A stretch of 8,185 nt of DNA, taken from contig SFNY01000094.1 in NCBI GenBank assembly GCA_004554085.1, positions 1 to 8,185 on the forward strand. Direction: 5' to 3'. The notes below the pieces were generated by a model, which was not told the origin of the DNA, searched no databases, and was given only the letters and a program-made list of their open reading frames with translations. The number at the start of each line of letters is the position of its first letter. Positions within the stretch are counted from its first letter, which is position 1. This document shows, piece after piece, positions 1-5,544 of the stretch. The position numbers and the translations under genes are program-made. Source of the stretch: Clostridiales bacterium (GTDB taxonomy: Bacteria > Bacillota > Clostridia > Christensenellales > Aristaeellaceae).

Positions 1-1
1 G

Positions 2-340
2 GCCTTCGCCGTGACCGACGCGGAGTTCGACTCCCGCCTGATCCCGGAGAGCTACATCTCCCTGCGCAACGTGGTGCGCCTGCCCTACGCCGCCACCACG
101 CTGGATGTGGACGGCGCGGCAAAGACCTTCACGCCCCAGCAGCCGGTGATCCTGGTGGACAACCAGTGCGCCATCGTGGCGGGCACCTCGCTGCTCAACG
201 CCTTCGACCGCCTGGAGGTGCTGGAGTACAGCGCCGCCGCCATCATCGCTGCCAGCGACATCGGCAAGCTGGTGCTGATCTCCGACGAGGAAATTCGCGA
301 CCTGAAGGTCGCCTTCAAGCTGACCGACGGCGAGGAATGA
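2..340 (+). CDS. Class II aldolase/adducin family protein, C-terminal part (5' end outside window)
   Basis: The frame is open from the window edge to a TGA at 338-340, giving the last 112 residues of a longer protein. The GTG at position 11 lies inside this frame and is not needed as a start. The segment FDSRLIPESYI, then an LVDNQ-AIVAGTSLLNAFDRLEV stretch and a helical end with SDEEI resemble the C-terminal third of class II aldolase/adducin proteins, which include FucA- and AraD-type enzymes. Those enzymes use zinc to cleave or epimerise phosphorylated sugars. The zinc-binding histidines would lie mostly upstream, so catalytic competence and substrate cannot be judged. A strong hairpin begins 30 nt after the stop, so this is probably the last gene of its transcript. 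The family is fairly secure; the reaction is unknown. Confidence 0.75.
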   Translation, partial: AFAVTDAEFDSRLIPESYISLRNVVRLPYAATTLDVDGAAKTFTPQQPVILVDNQCAIVAGTSLLNAFDRLEVLEYSAAAIIAASDIGKLVLISDEEIRDLKVAFKLTDGEE

Positions 341-370
341 CCCTCCAGCCAAATCCTGAACATGCAGGAC

Positions 371-405
371 AACGCCCCCGATTGCATTTCGCAGTCGGGG
401 GCGTT
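371..405 (+). terminator. Strong hairpin ending the aldolase transcript
   Basis: Arms 371-385 and 391-405 pair over 15 positions with one T-G wobble, around the loop ATTTC. The outer 11 bp are perfect and GC-rich. The sequence downstream (GCTGTCGCC) has no U-tract, so termination may be weak or factor-assisted. Position and stem strength still favour a terminator or 3'-end stabiliser. The remaining stretch to about 524 contains no gene I can support. Confidence 0.6.
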
Positions 406-524
406 GCTGTCGCCAGAACGGTCAATGCGCTGCGCCGCGTTCGTTCTGACGGGCGCAGCCCTCCGTTTTTGGGCGGTTGCACGCCCATCCATTGAAATTC
501 CCGAAAAAAATCTTTCAAAACCTG

Positions 525-553
525 TTGACAAAGCGGCGAATGTGGAATATAAT
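525..553 (+). promoter_or_regulatory. Perfect-consensus sigma-A promoter of cysK
   Basis: TTGACA at 525-530 and TATAAT at 548-553 are both perfect matches, separated by the optimal 17 bp. Transcription should begin near 560, leaving a leader of about 75 nt before the cysK start at 635. A promoter this strong in front of a biosynthetic gene suggests that control comes from repression. Confidence 0.9.
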
Positions 554-600
554 ACCTACAATTCCGGTATGAAATTATGGTTTATTTGACCGGTCATACC
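552..600 (+). promoter_or_regulatory. Candidate operator: ATACC/GGTAT half-sites at the cysK promoter
   Basis: ATACC (552-556) and GGTAT (566-570) form an inverted repeat with 9 nt between arms; it overlaps the end of the -10 box and the expected start site. A second ATACC lies at 596-600, and GGTATGA (566-572) is the exact inverse of TCATACC (594-600). Rrf2-family regulators such as CymR are known to repress cysteine genes in Firmicutes by binding short AT-rich dyads, so a cysteine-responsive repressor is a reasonable guess. No regulator gene is in the window and the identity is inferred. The outer 7-bp repeat could instead form an RNA hairpin in the leader. Confidence 0.4.
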
Positions 601-634
601 ATTGAACCGAACGAATGGAAGGGAGCAAAATCAC

Positions 635-1564
635 ATGGGCATCTATCAGAAGATTACGGATCTGATCGGCGGCACGCCGCTTATGGAGCTGGGCAATTAT
701 GAGAGGAAGAACGGTCTTGAGGCGACGGTGCTGGCCAAGCTGGAGTATTTCAATCCGGCGGGCTCCATCAAGGACCGCATCGCCCGGGCCATGCTGGACG
801 ACGCGGAGGAGAAGGGCGTTCTAAAGCCCGGCGCGGTCATCATCGAGCCCACCAGCGGCAACACGGGCATCGGCCTGGCGGCGGTGGGCGCGTCCCGGGG
901 CTATAAGGTGATTCTCACCATGCCGGAGACGATGAGCGTGGAGCGCCGCAATCTGCTGAAGGCCTACGGCGCGGAGCTGGTGCTCACCGACGGCAGCAAG
1001 GGCATGAAGGGTGCGATTGCGAAGGCGCAGGAGCTGGCGGAGGCCACGCCGGGCAGCTTCATTCCCGGCCAGTTCACCAACCCGGCCAACCCGGAGATTC
1101 ACCGCAAAACCACCGGCCCGGAGATCTGGGCAGACACCGAGGGCAAGGTGGACATCTTCGTGGCGGGCGTTGGCACCGGCGGCACCATCACCGGCGTGGG
1201 CGAGTATCTCAAGTCCCAGAACCCGAATGTGAAGATCGTGGCCGTGGAGCCTGCGGGATCCCCGGTGCTCTCCCAGGGCAAGAGCGGCCCCCACAAGATC
1301 CAGGGCATCGGCGCGGGCTTCGTGCCGGAGACCCTGAACACCGCCGTCTACGACGAGATCATCGCCGTGGAGAACGACGCGGCCTTCGCCGTGGGGCGCG
1401 AGATCGCCCGCACCGAGGGCATCCTGGTGGGCATCTCCTCCGGCGCGGCGCTCTACGCCGCCACCGAGCTGGCAAAGCGTCCGGAGAACAAGGGCAAGGT
1501 CATCGTGGCGCTGCTGCCGGACACCGGCGACCGCTACCTGTCCACGCCGCTGTTTGCGGAATGA
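635..1564 (+). CDS. cysK: Cysteine synthase A (O-acetylserine sulfhydrylase)
   Basis: This PLP-dependent cytosolic enzyme makes L-cysteine from O-acetylserine and sulfide. The 309-residue product has the usual CysK length. Visible motifs are NPAGSIKDR, with K46 as the Schiff-base lysine; the substrate loop TSGNTG at 73-78; QFTNPANP-IHRKTTGPEIW at about 146-165; the PLP-phosphate loop GTGGT at 180-184; HKIQGIGAGF at 220-229; and GISSGAA at 266-272. The ATG at 635 is chosen because GGAAGGGAG (617-625) ends 9 nt before it and the protein then begins MGIYQKITDLIGGTP, like family members. An in-frame TTG at 602 lies upstream of that site. The lack of a heme domain or C-terminal CBS domain argues against cystathionine beta-synthase. 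The gene appears monocistronic, with its own promoter and a terminator 15 nt after the stop; no cysE is nearby. Confidence 0.96.
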   Translation: MGIYQKITDLIGGTPLMELGNYERKNGLEATVLAKLEYFNPAGSIKDRIARAMLDDAEEKGVLKPGAVIIEPTSGNTGIGLAAVGASRGYKVILTMPETMSVERRNLLKAYGAELVLTDGSKGMKGAIAKAQELAEATPGSFIPGQFTNPANPEIHRKTTGPEIWADTEGKVDIFVAGVGTGGTITGVGEYLKSQNPNVKIVAVEPAGSPVLSQGKSGPHKIQGIGAGFVPETLNTAVYDEIIAVENDAAFAVGREIARTEGILVGISSGAALYAATELAKRPENKGKVIVALLPDTGDRYLSTPLFAE

Positions 1565-1578
1565 GCACCCAAAAACCG

Positions 1579-1617
1579 ACAAGCGGGAGCGAACGGATGA
1601 AGTTCGCTCCCGCTTGT
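1579..1617. terminator. Shared bidirectional terminator between cysK and the convergent isomerase
   Basis: Arms 1579-1594 and 1602-1617 form a perfect 16-bp stem around a 7-nt loop. On the minus strand the stem is followed, after GTCGG-like bases, by TTTTT (the complement of 1571-1575), a good terminator for the isomerase, whose stop codon is 17 nt away. On the plus strand it follows the cysK stop but the U-tract is poor (TATACATTG), so it is probably stronger in the minus direction. Confidence 0.85.
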
Positions 1618-1634
1618 TATACATTGTCGAAGGA

Positions 1635-3041
1635 TCAGCCGTCGATGTCCACCCAGTCGTAGCCGAGGTAGGTGGTGAAGGCCTCCTTGAGAACCTCCTT
1701 GTAGTGGCCCTCGCAGACGCTGGTGTGATGCTTGAAGCCGCCGCGCGCAAGGCGGATCAGTTTGTTCTCCAGATCCGGGATCTCGCACACGCCCGCGCAG
1801 CCGAAGTAGCCGTCCTCGATCTCGTCGGCGGTGAAGTTCGCCTCGGAGGCGTAGATCACGATCTTGCCGTCCTTGGTCTGGCAGTTGGAGATGGTGGTGG
1901 GCATGGCCTTGATGCGGCCCTCGTTGCAGCCCCAGCCGGAGCCGGGATCGTTCTTGGCAAACATCTTGTGCTCGGTGACGTGGCCCTTGCCCGCCATCAG
2001 GCTCTGTGCGACCGGGCCGCAGTGGAACAGCACGACCTTGTTCTCCTCGTCGCCGTAGTTGTTGTTCCAGTCCAGCACGGCGCAGGGGCCCTCGCTGGCC
2101 AGCGCCATGGCGCGCATGGTGATGGCGGAGCACATGTCGATCTCGCAGGAGGCGGGGATGCCGCGGTCGTTGAGGTCAGACAGCAGCACGCAGGGGCACA
2201 CGCGCAGGTAGGTCTCCATCTCGTTCCAGCAGCGCAGCGCCAGCGCATCCAGCTGATACTCCTCGATGTACCAGTCGAGCACGCAGCTGATCTTGGCCAG
2301 CGTCAGCTTGTTGGCGGCGGGCACGGCGGAGAAGTCGGTGTAGTTCTCCAGGTGGGCGATCTTGGCAACGACCTTCTCGTCGTCGTCCTTCAGCGCCGCG
2401 ACCATGTTGAACAGCTCGGAAAGGTCGAAGGATTCCACGTTGATGCCGTGCTTCTGCATGGCGATCTCGTCAAAGCGCACGGTCTTGAAGGCGGTGGTGC
2501 GCGCGCCGATGCAGCCCAGGTTGAAGCGCTTCATGCCGTTGACCACGCGGCAGATGGCGGCGAAGTCGCGCAGGTTCTCCTGGAATTTGGGGCTCAGCGG
2601 ATGCACCACATGGGGCTTGAGCACCGTGAAGGGCACCTCGTACTGGGTGAACACGTCGGTGACGGAGAACTTGCCGCAGTACGCGTCGCGGCGATGGGCG
2701 AAGTCCATCTTGCCGATCTCGTCCGGATAGGCCTGCATCAGAATCGGCACGCCCGCATCCTGCAAGGCGACGATCGCGCCGTTCTCGTCGGCGAAGATGG
2801 GCATGGAGAAGATCACACCGTCGTACTCGCCCTGGTGCTTCTTCAGCCACTCGGCGTACAGCTTGCCCTCGGCGCGGGTCTCAACGCCGCCGTAGCGGGT
2901 TAGCTCCGCGTCCATCATGATGTAGTTGTAGCCCGCGTCGGTCACGGCCTTGACCATGTCGTCGCGCGCTCCGTAGATCAGTTCGCCGGGCATGAAGCCG
3001 CGGTTGCAGAAGCAGAGTGCAAAGGTCATCTTCTTTTTCAT
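1635..3041 (-). CDS. L-fucose/L-arabinose isomerase family protein (sugar ketol-isomerase)
   Basis: The predicted protein has 468 residues and no signal peptide, so it is cytosolic. Family resemblance is clearest in the C-terminal half: PASCEID with E300, the LDWNN segment with D324 and LFHCGP with H340. These match the Glu/Asp/His positions that hold the divalent metal in FucI-type aldose-ketose isomerases. A conserved tail follows (GFKHHTSVCEGHYKE, about 435-449). At 468 residues it is shorter than E. coli FucI (about 590) and nearer the size of AraA. The start is the ATG at 3039-3041: the GGAGGA site lies 9 nt upstream. An in-frame ATG at 3048-3050 directly abuts that site and is too close. 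The substrate is unknown; fucose, arabinose or a less common sugar are all possible. It has its own operator-bearing promoter and lies downstream of a short-chain dehydrogenase on the same strand, suggesting a small inducible sugar pathway. Confidence 0.85.
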   Translation of the reverse strand: MKKKMTFALCFCNRGFMPGELIYGARDDMVKAVTDAGYNYIMMDAELTRYGGVETRAEGKLYAEWLKKHQGEYDGVIFSMPIFADENGAIVALQDAGVPILMQAYPDEIGKMDFAHRRDAYCGKFSVTDVFTQYEVPFTVLKPHVVHPLSPKFQENLRDFAAICRVVNGMKRFNLGCIGARTTAFKTVRFDEIAMQKHGINVESFDLSELFNMVAALKDDDEKVVAKIAHLENYTDFSAVPAANKLTLAKISCVLDWYIEEYQLDALALRCWNEMETYLRVCPCVLLSDLNDRGIPASCEIDMCSAITMRAMALASEGPCAVLDWNNNYGDEENKVVLFHCGPVAQSLMAGKGHVTEHKMFAKNDPGSGWGCNEGRIKAMPTTISNCQTKDGKIVIYASEANFTADEIEDGYFGCAGVCEIPDLENKLIRLARGGFKHHTSVCEGHYKEVLKEAFTTYLGYDWVDIDG

Positions 3042-3120
3042 GGGGTTCATTCCTCCTGTATCTGTATCTTTTCTGTCAGAAGTGCCGTCTGAGATTCCGC
3101 CTGTGTGCGGAGCTGCTTCT

Positions 3121-3149
3121 ATTATATCCTCTAACGCAAACGTTTGCAA
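3121..3149 (-). promoter_or_regulatory. Isomerase promoter overlapped by a LacI/CcpA-type palindrome
   Basis: Reading the minus strand, TTGCAA (3149-3144) and a perfect TATAAT (3126-3121) are 17 bp apart. The 12-bp perfect palindrome GCAAACGTTTGC (3136-3147) has the central CG typical of LacI-family operators and covers part of the -35 box and the spacer. Bound repressor would block RNA polymerase. Against the CcpA cre consensus it has about two mismatches, so catabolite control is an alternative to a local sugar repressor. The expected leader is about 70 nt. Confidence 0.75.
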
Positions 3150-3175
3150 TAGCGGAGAAAAGTTTTGGCTGGACT

Positions 3176-3876
3176 TCAGCCCTCCAGCCGCCAGCCCCAG
3201 TCGTTGTGATAGATCATCTGTTTGGTCATGCCGCCGTCCACGCAGATGTTTTCGCCGGTGATGAACCCCGCCATGTCGCTGCACAGGTACAGCGCAAGGT
3301 TCGCCACGTCCAGCGGATTGCCCACCCGTCCGGCGGGCTGCTGGGTCGCGTCCGGGCCCTCGTAGACGGTGTATGCGGTGTCGATCCAGCCCGGGGAGAT
3401 GGAATTGACCCGCACCCGCCCGGCCAGACTTACCGCCAGCGCGTGGGTCAGCGCCGCGATTCCTCCCTTGGCAGCGGTGTAGCTCTCGGTCTGGGGCTGG
3501 CTCATCCGGTCGCGGGTGGAGGAGAGGTTCACGATGGCCGCACCCGGCGCGAAGTGGGGCAGCAGCAGCTTGCGGCCACGCCCACCTGCAGGGCGTAGTT
3601 GAACTGCTCCCAGGTGCAATCGTTGATGCCGTGCATCTCCGGCAGGGCGTTGTTGATCAGATAGTCGATCCTCGCGCCGCCTGCGGTGATTTTGGAGACG
3701 AAGTCCTCCAGCACCCTTGGGTCGGAAATATCACCCACGTAGTGGTCGCCGGGGGCGATGTCGATCACGTGCACCTTCGCGCCGCAGCGCGCAAATTCCT
3801 CCGCGATGCAGCGGCCGATGCCCCGCGCGCCGCCCGTCACCACCGCCGTCTTGTTCTCAAAGCAGAAAGCATGCAT
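3176..3876 (-). pseudogene. Short-chain dehydrogenase/reductase, split by a frameshift
   Basis: Two overlapping minus-strand frames together make one classical SDR. The first runs from the ATG at 3876 (GGAGG 8 nt upstream) and carries the Rossmann loop TGGARGIG (residues 14-21), an acidic D39 after the second strand that favours NAD over NADP, and NNA at 75-77 (NNAL rather than the usual NNAG). Near 3571-3576 it loses homology and would stop at 3529. The second frame resumes at KLLLPHF and holds the catalytic serine in NLSS, YTAAK, the PGWIDT motif and the ITGENICVDGG end. The join lacks about 4-5 residues expected after VGVAA, so a deletion of 13 or 16 nt fits; restored length would be about 237-238 residues. 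Everything else is intact, so the lesion is recent or a sequence error in a GCTGCTGCTG stretch. It probably oxidises or reduces a sugar or polyol related to the adjacent isomerase; the substrate is unknown. I found no convincing promoter upstream. Confidence 0.8.
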
Positions 3877-3969
3877 TGGCAATTCCTCCATAAATACGCT
3901 TTTGTGCGGGATATTCTGCCGAAATGGCGCTTTTCCCTTCTGTTTCCTGAAAATTTCACAATTCCACCC

Positions 3970-3997
3970 TTGCAAAAGCTGTCAGGATGCGTATAAT
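3970..3997 (+). promoter_or_regulatory. Promoter of the rpsF-ssb-rpsR operon
   Basis: TTGCAA (3970-3975) and a perfect TATAAT (3992-3997) are separated by 16 bp. Transcription should begin near 4004, giving a leader of about 60 nt that contains the hairpin annotated next. The flanking TAATTAATTATTAG is AT-rich against a GC-rich background, as expected for a promoter. Confidence 0.75.
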
Positions 3998-4011
3998 TAA
4001 TTATTAGCGCA

Positions 4012-4053
4012 TCCTTGCCACGGCAAACCGACCGTGGCCTAAGTCCATAAGGA
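4012..4053 (+). promoter_or_regulatory. rpsF leader fold, candidate S6:S18 autoregulatory element
   Basis: GCCACGG (4017-4023) and CCGTGGC (4032-4038) form a perfect 7-bp hairpin with the loop CAAACCGA, which contains a CCG. TCCTT (4012-4016) can pair with AAGGA (4049-4053), which is the start of the rpsF ribosome-binding site. Bacterial rpsF leaders are known to bind the S6:S18 complex through a stem with an unpaired CCG, and the operon here encodes both proteins. Sequestering the Shine-Dalgarno sequence would give feedback on translation. The pairing is directly visible; assignment to the known motif is inference. Confidence 0.5.
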
Positions 4054-4063
4054 GGTGAAACAC

Positions 4064-4498
4064 ATGAATCAATACGAAGTCATGTACGTCATTGACGCAG
4101 CGCTGGAGGACAGCGCTCGCATCGAACTGATCGACCGTTTTTCCGAGCTGGTCAAGAAGAATGGCGGCGAAATCGACCGTGTCGACGAGTGGGGCAAGCG
4201 CCGTCTGGCCTATGCCATCAATTACAAGACCGAGGGTTACTATGTGCTGATGTACATCAAGGCGCCCTCTGAGCTGCCGAAGGAACTGGAGCGCAACTTC
4301 CAGATCAACGACAAGATCCTTCGCTCCCTCGTGATCCGCTATGAAGGCGAAGTGCCCGCCAAGCGCGAGCCGCTGAAGCCCTACGCCGCCCGCGAAGCCG
4401 CAGCTCCGGCAGAAGCCGCCGCTGAGGTCGCTCCCGTTGTTGAGGCTCCCGCCCCGGCAGTGGTTGACGACGAGAAGCCTGAGTCGGAAGCCGAATAA
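4064..4498 (+). CDS. rpsF: 30S ribosomal protein S6
   Basis: S6 binds S18 in the platform of the 30S subunit. The 144-residue product starts MNQYEVMYVIDAAL and contains the expected S6 core: a glutamate-rich first helix, DEWGKRRLAYAI (41-52), YKTEGYYVLMYI (54-65) and the FQINDKILRSLVIR strand (79-92). The ATG at 4064 is preceded by AAGGAGG (4049-4055) with 8 nt spacing; an in-frame GTG at 4055 overlaps that site and is rejected. Bacillus-type S6 ends near residue 95, whereas this protein has an extra tail of about 45 residues (99-144) rich in Ala, Pro and Glu and ending ESEAE. The tail is probably disordered and recalls the acidic S6 tail of enterobacteria. The gene leads the operon with ssb and rpsR. 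Confidence 0.97.
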   Translation: MNQYEVMYVIDAALEDSARIELIDRFSELVKKNGGEIDRVDEWGKRRLAYAINYKTEGYYVLMYIKAPSELPKELERNFQINDKILRSLVIRYEGEVPAKREPLKPYAAREAAAPAEAAAEVAPVVEAPAPAVVDDEKPESEAE

Positions 4499-4528
4499 GT
4501 TTCAGCCCAACGAAGGCAGGTGCAAATC

Positions 4529-4963
4529 ATGAACAAAGCTATTTTGATCGGAAACCTCGCAAATGATCCCGAGAGCCGCACCACGTCCTCCGGAATTGCC
4601 CAGTGCACGTTCCGTCTGGCCGTGCAGCGCCGCTTTGCCAACCAGCAGGGCGTGCGCGAGGCCGACTTTCTGACCATCGTTTGCTGGCGGCAGACTGCGG
4701 AGCTCTGTGCCCGCTATCTGTCCAAGGGCCGCAAGGTCGCGGTGGAAGGCAGCATTCAGACCCGTTCCTATGATGCGCAGGACGGCACGAAGCGCTACGT
4801 CACCGAGATCATCGCCGACAGTGTGGAGTTTCTCTCATCCCGCGAGGACGGCGGCAGTCGCCAGGGCAACTACGCCCCCGCTGCGCCCGCACCCGCGCCC
4901 AGAAACGCCACTCCGGCAAGCAGCGACTTTACCGAGGTTGACGACGACGAGCTTCCGTTCTGA
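4529..4963 (+). CDS. ssb: Single-stranded DNA-binding protein
   Basis: SSB coats single-stranded DNA in replication, recombination and repair and recruits partner proteins. The 144-residue product has an OB fold at about 1-105: MNKAILIGNLANDPE, FRLAVQRRF, ADFLTIVCW, YLSKGRKVAVEGSIQTRSY and YVTEIIADSVEFL. A disordered linker rich in Ala, Pro and Gly covers about 106-133, and the acidic tip DDDELPF that docks partner proteins ends the protein. The ATG at 4529 is chosen because AAGGCAGG (4513-4520) lies 8 nt upstream; this ribosome-binding site is weaker than those of the neighbours. The GTG at 4520 would overlap it. It sits 30 nt after rpsF, in the conserved Firmicutes order between S6 and S18, and is surely cotranscribed. 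Confidence 0.97.
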   Translation: MNKAILIGNLANDPESRTTSSGIAQCTFRLAVQRRFANQQGVREADFLTIVCWRQTAELCARYLSKGRKVAVEGSIQTRSYDAQDGTKRYVTEIIADSVEFLSSREDGGSRQGNYAPAAPAPAPRNATPASSDFTEVDDDELPF

Positions 4964-5023
4964 CCGGGAAACGGCCCTCGGGCCGAAGCTCCCACTTCTT
5001 GAATCTAATAGGAGGAACGAAAC

Positions 5024-5278
5024 ATGTCTGAAGATAGAGGCGATCGCGTACGCCGTCCCCGTGGCCGCAAGCCGCGCCGGAAGGTATGCCAGTTCTGCGT
5101 TGAAAAGGTTCAGCACATCGATTACAAGGATGTCTTGAGACTTCGCCGCTTCACCAGCGAGCGCGGCAAGATCCTGCCCCGCCGCATGACCGGCACCTGT
5201 GCAAAGCATCAGCGTCAGCTGTCCACCGCCATCAAGCGCGCCCGGACCATCGCTCTGATGCCCTACGTGTCCGAATAA
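5024..5278 (+). CDS. rpsR: 30S ribosomal protein S18, zinc-binding (C+) form
   Basis: S18 pairs with S6 on the 30S platform. The 84-residue product has a basic N-terminus and the family core: HIDYKDV (31-37), FTSERGKILPRR (43-54), TGTCAKHQR (56-64) and AIKRARTIALMPY. C22 and C25 (CQFC) with C59 and H62 form a likely zinc site. B. subtilis S18 lacks this set, so this is the so-called C+ type. AGGAGG (5010-5015) lies 8 nt before the ATG. The 60-nt gap after ssb has a small GC hairpin (4972-4976 with 4981-4985) but no evident promoter or U-tract, so rpsR is the last gene of the rpsF operon. Confidence 0.97.
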   Translation: MSEDRGDRVRRPRGRKPRRKVCQFCVEKVQHIDYKDVLRLRRFTSERGKILPRRMTGTCAKHQRQLSTAIKRARTIALMPYVSE

Positions 5279-5314
5279 GCGGATTGCAGAAGCGTTCTGA
5301 ACAAACGTACATCG

Positions 5315-5348
5315 AAACCCGTCCCCGTGGAACCACGGAGGCGGGTTT
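5315..5348 (+). terminator. First terminator copy after rpsR
   Basis: AAACCCG and the following bases (5315-5330) pair with 5333-5348 through an imperfect stem: seven outer pairs, a T-G wobble, one C/A mismatch and a GTGG/CCAC tip. Only TTT follows before AATGC, so release may be incomplete. It starts 37 nt past the rpsR stop. Confidence 0.65.
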
Positions 5349-5351
5349 AAT

Positions 5352-5505
5352 GCATTGAAAAACTCCCGTTTTTCAATGCGCTGGGCCGGTTGCCTAAAAT
5401 TCTGCGGAATTTCCGGGCGGCAACCGGAACGGGAACGCATTTTTCTCCGCAAATGATATTTGCTCTCAAAAAATGCCGGAAGTGACGTACACGCCGTCAC
5501 TTCCG
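5352..5505. other. Cluster of four consecutive hairpins, unknown function
   Basis: Hairpin A: 5352-5363 with 5368-5379, 12 bp perfect, loop TCCC. Hairpin B: 5386-5394 with 5419-5427, 9 bp perfect, enclosing a second 6-bp stem (5397-5402 with 5407-5412) capped by TGCG, a UNCG-type loop. Hairpin C: 5437-5444 with 5469-5476, 8 bp, enclosing 5449-5454 with 5458-5463. Hairpin D: 5477-5487 with 5495-5505, 11 bp perfect. Gaps between hairpins are 0-9 nt. Alternative pairings exist: TCCCGTT (5364-5370) with AACGGGA (5428-5434), and AATGCG (5375-5380) with CGCATT (5436-5441). No coding frame or promoter is evident inside. It may be a structured 3'UTR or small RNA, a palindromic repeat element, or a run of terminators. 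The pairings are certain as sequence; the role is unknown. Confidence 0.6.
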
Positions 5506-5510
5506 ATTTT
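5477..5510. terminator. Hairpin D with flanking T-runs on both strands
   Basis: An 11-bp perfect stem (5477-5487 with 5495-5505) with a 7-nt loop is followed on the plus strand by ATTTT and on the minus strand by CATTTTTT (the complement of 5468-5475). It therefore has the shape of a bidirectional intrinsic terminator. It is also the last member of the hairpin cluster. No minus-strand gene enters it from the right in this window. Confidence 0.5.
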
Positions 5511-5544
5511 ACAGGCTGTTCTGCGCAGCTTTGTCAACAAACTG

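Noticed and set aside
602..634. Upstream TTG start for cysK adding 11 residues
   Set aside because: The GGAAGGGAG site lies between this TTG and the ATG at 635, and the family N-terminus matches the ATG start.
821..1750. 309-codon minus-strand frame over cysK
   Set aside because: It is antisense to cysK, crosses the shared terminator and shows biased composition without any domain.
1554..2903. 449-codon open frame on the plus strand across the isomerase
   Set aside because: It is antisense to a well-supported isomerase, with low-complexity Val/Ala/Gly/His composition and no ribosome-binding site fitting its start.
3042..3050. Upstream ATG start for the isomerase
   Set aside because: The GGAGGA directly abuts this ATG; spacing is normal only for the ATG at 3039-3041.
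3167..3189. Hairpin GGCTGG/CCAGCC as a terminator between the dehydrogenase and isomerase
   Set aside because: It has only 6 bp with an 11-nt loop that includes the dehydrogenase stop codon, and the downstream bases are AAAACTTTT and not a clean U-tract.
3877..3975. Promoter for the dehydrogenase on the minus strand
   Set aside because: Candidate -35 boxes (TTGCAA at 3975-3970, TTGTGA at 3961-3956) have no acceptable -10 box at 16-18 bp, so none is annotated.
4972..4985. Hairpin CGGCC/GGCCG between ssb and rpsR as a terminator
   Set aside because: It has only five pairs with a 4-nt loop and no U-tract, and the following gene has no promoter of its own, so readthrough is expected.
4835..5500. 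221-codon minus-strand frame over ssb/rpsR and the hairpin region
   Set aside because: It is opposite two secure genes, begins inside a hairpin and has no domain.
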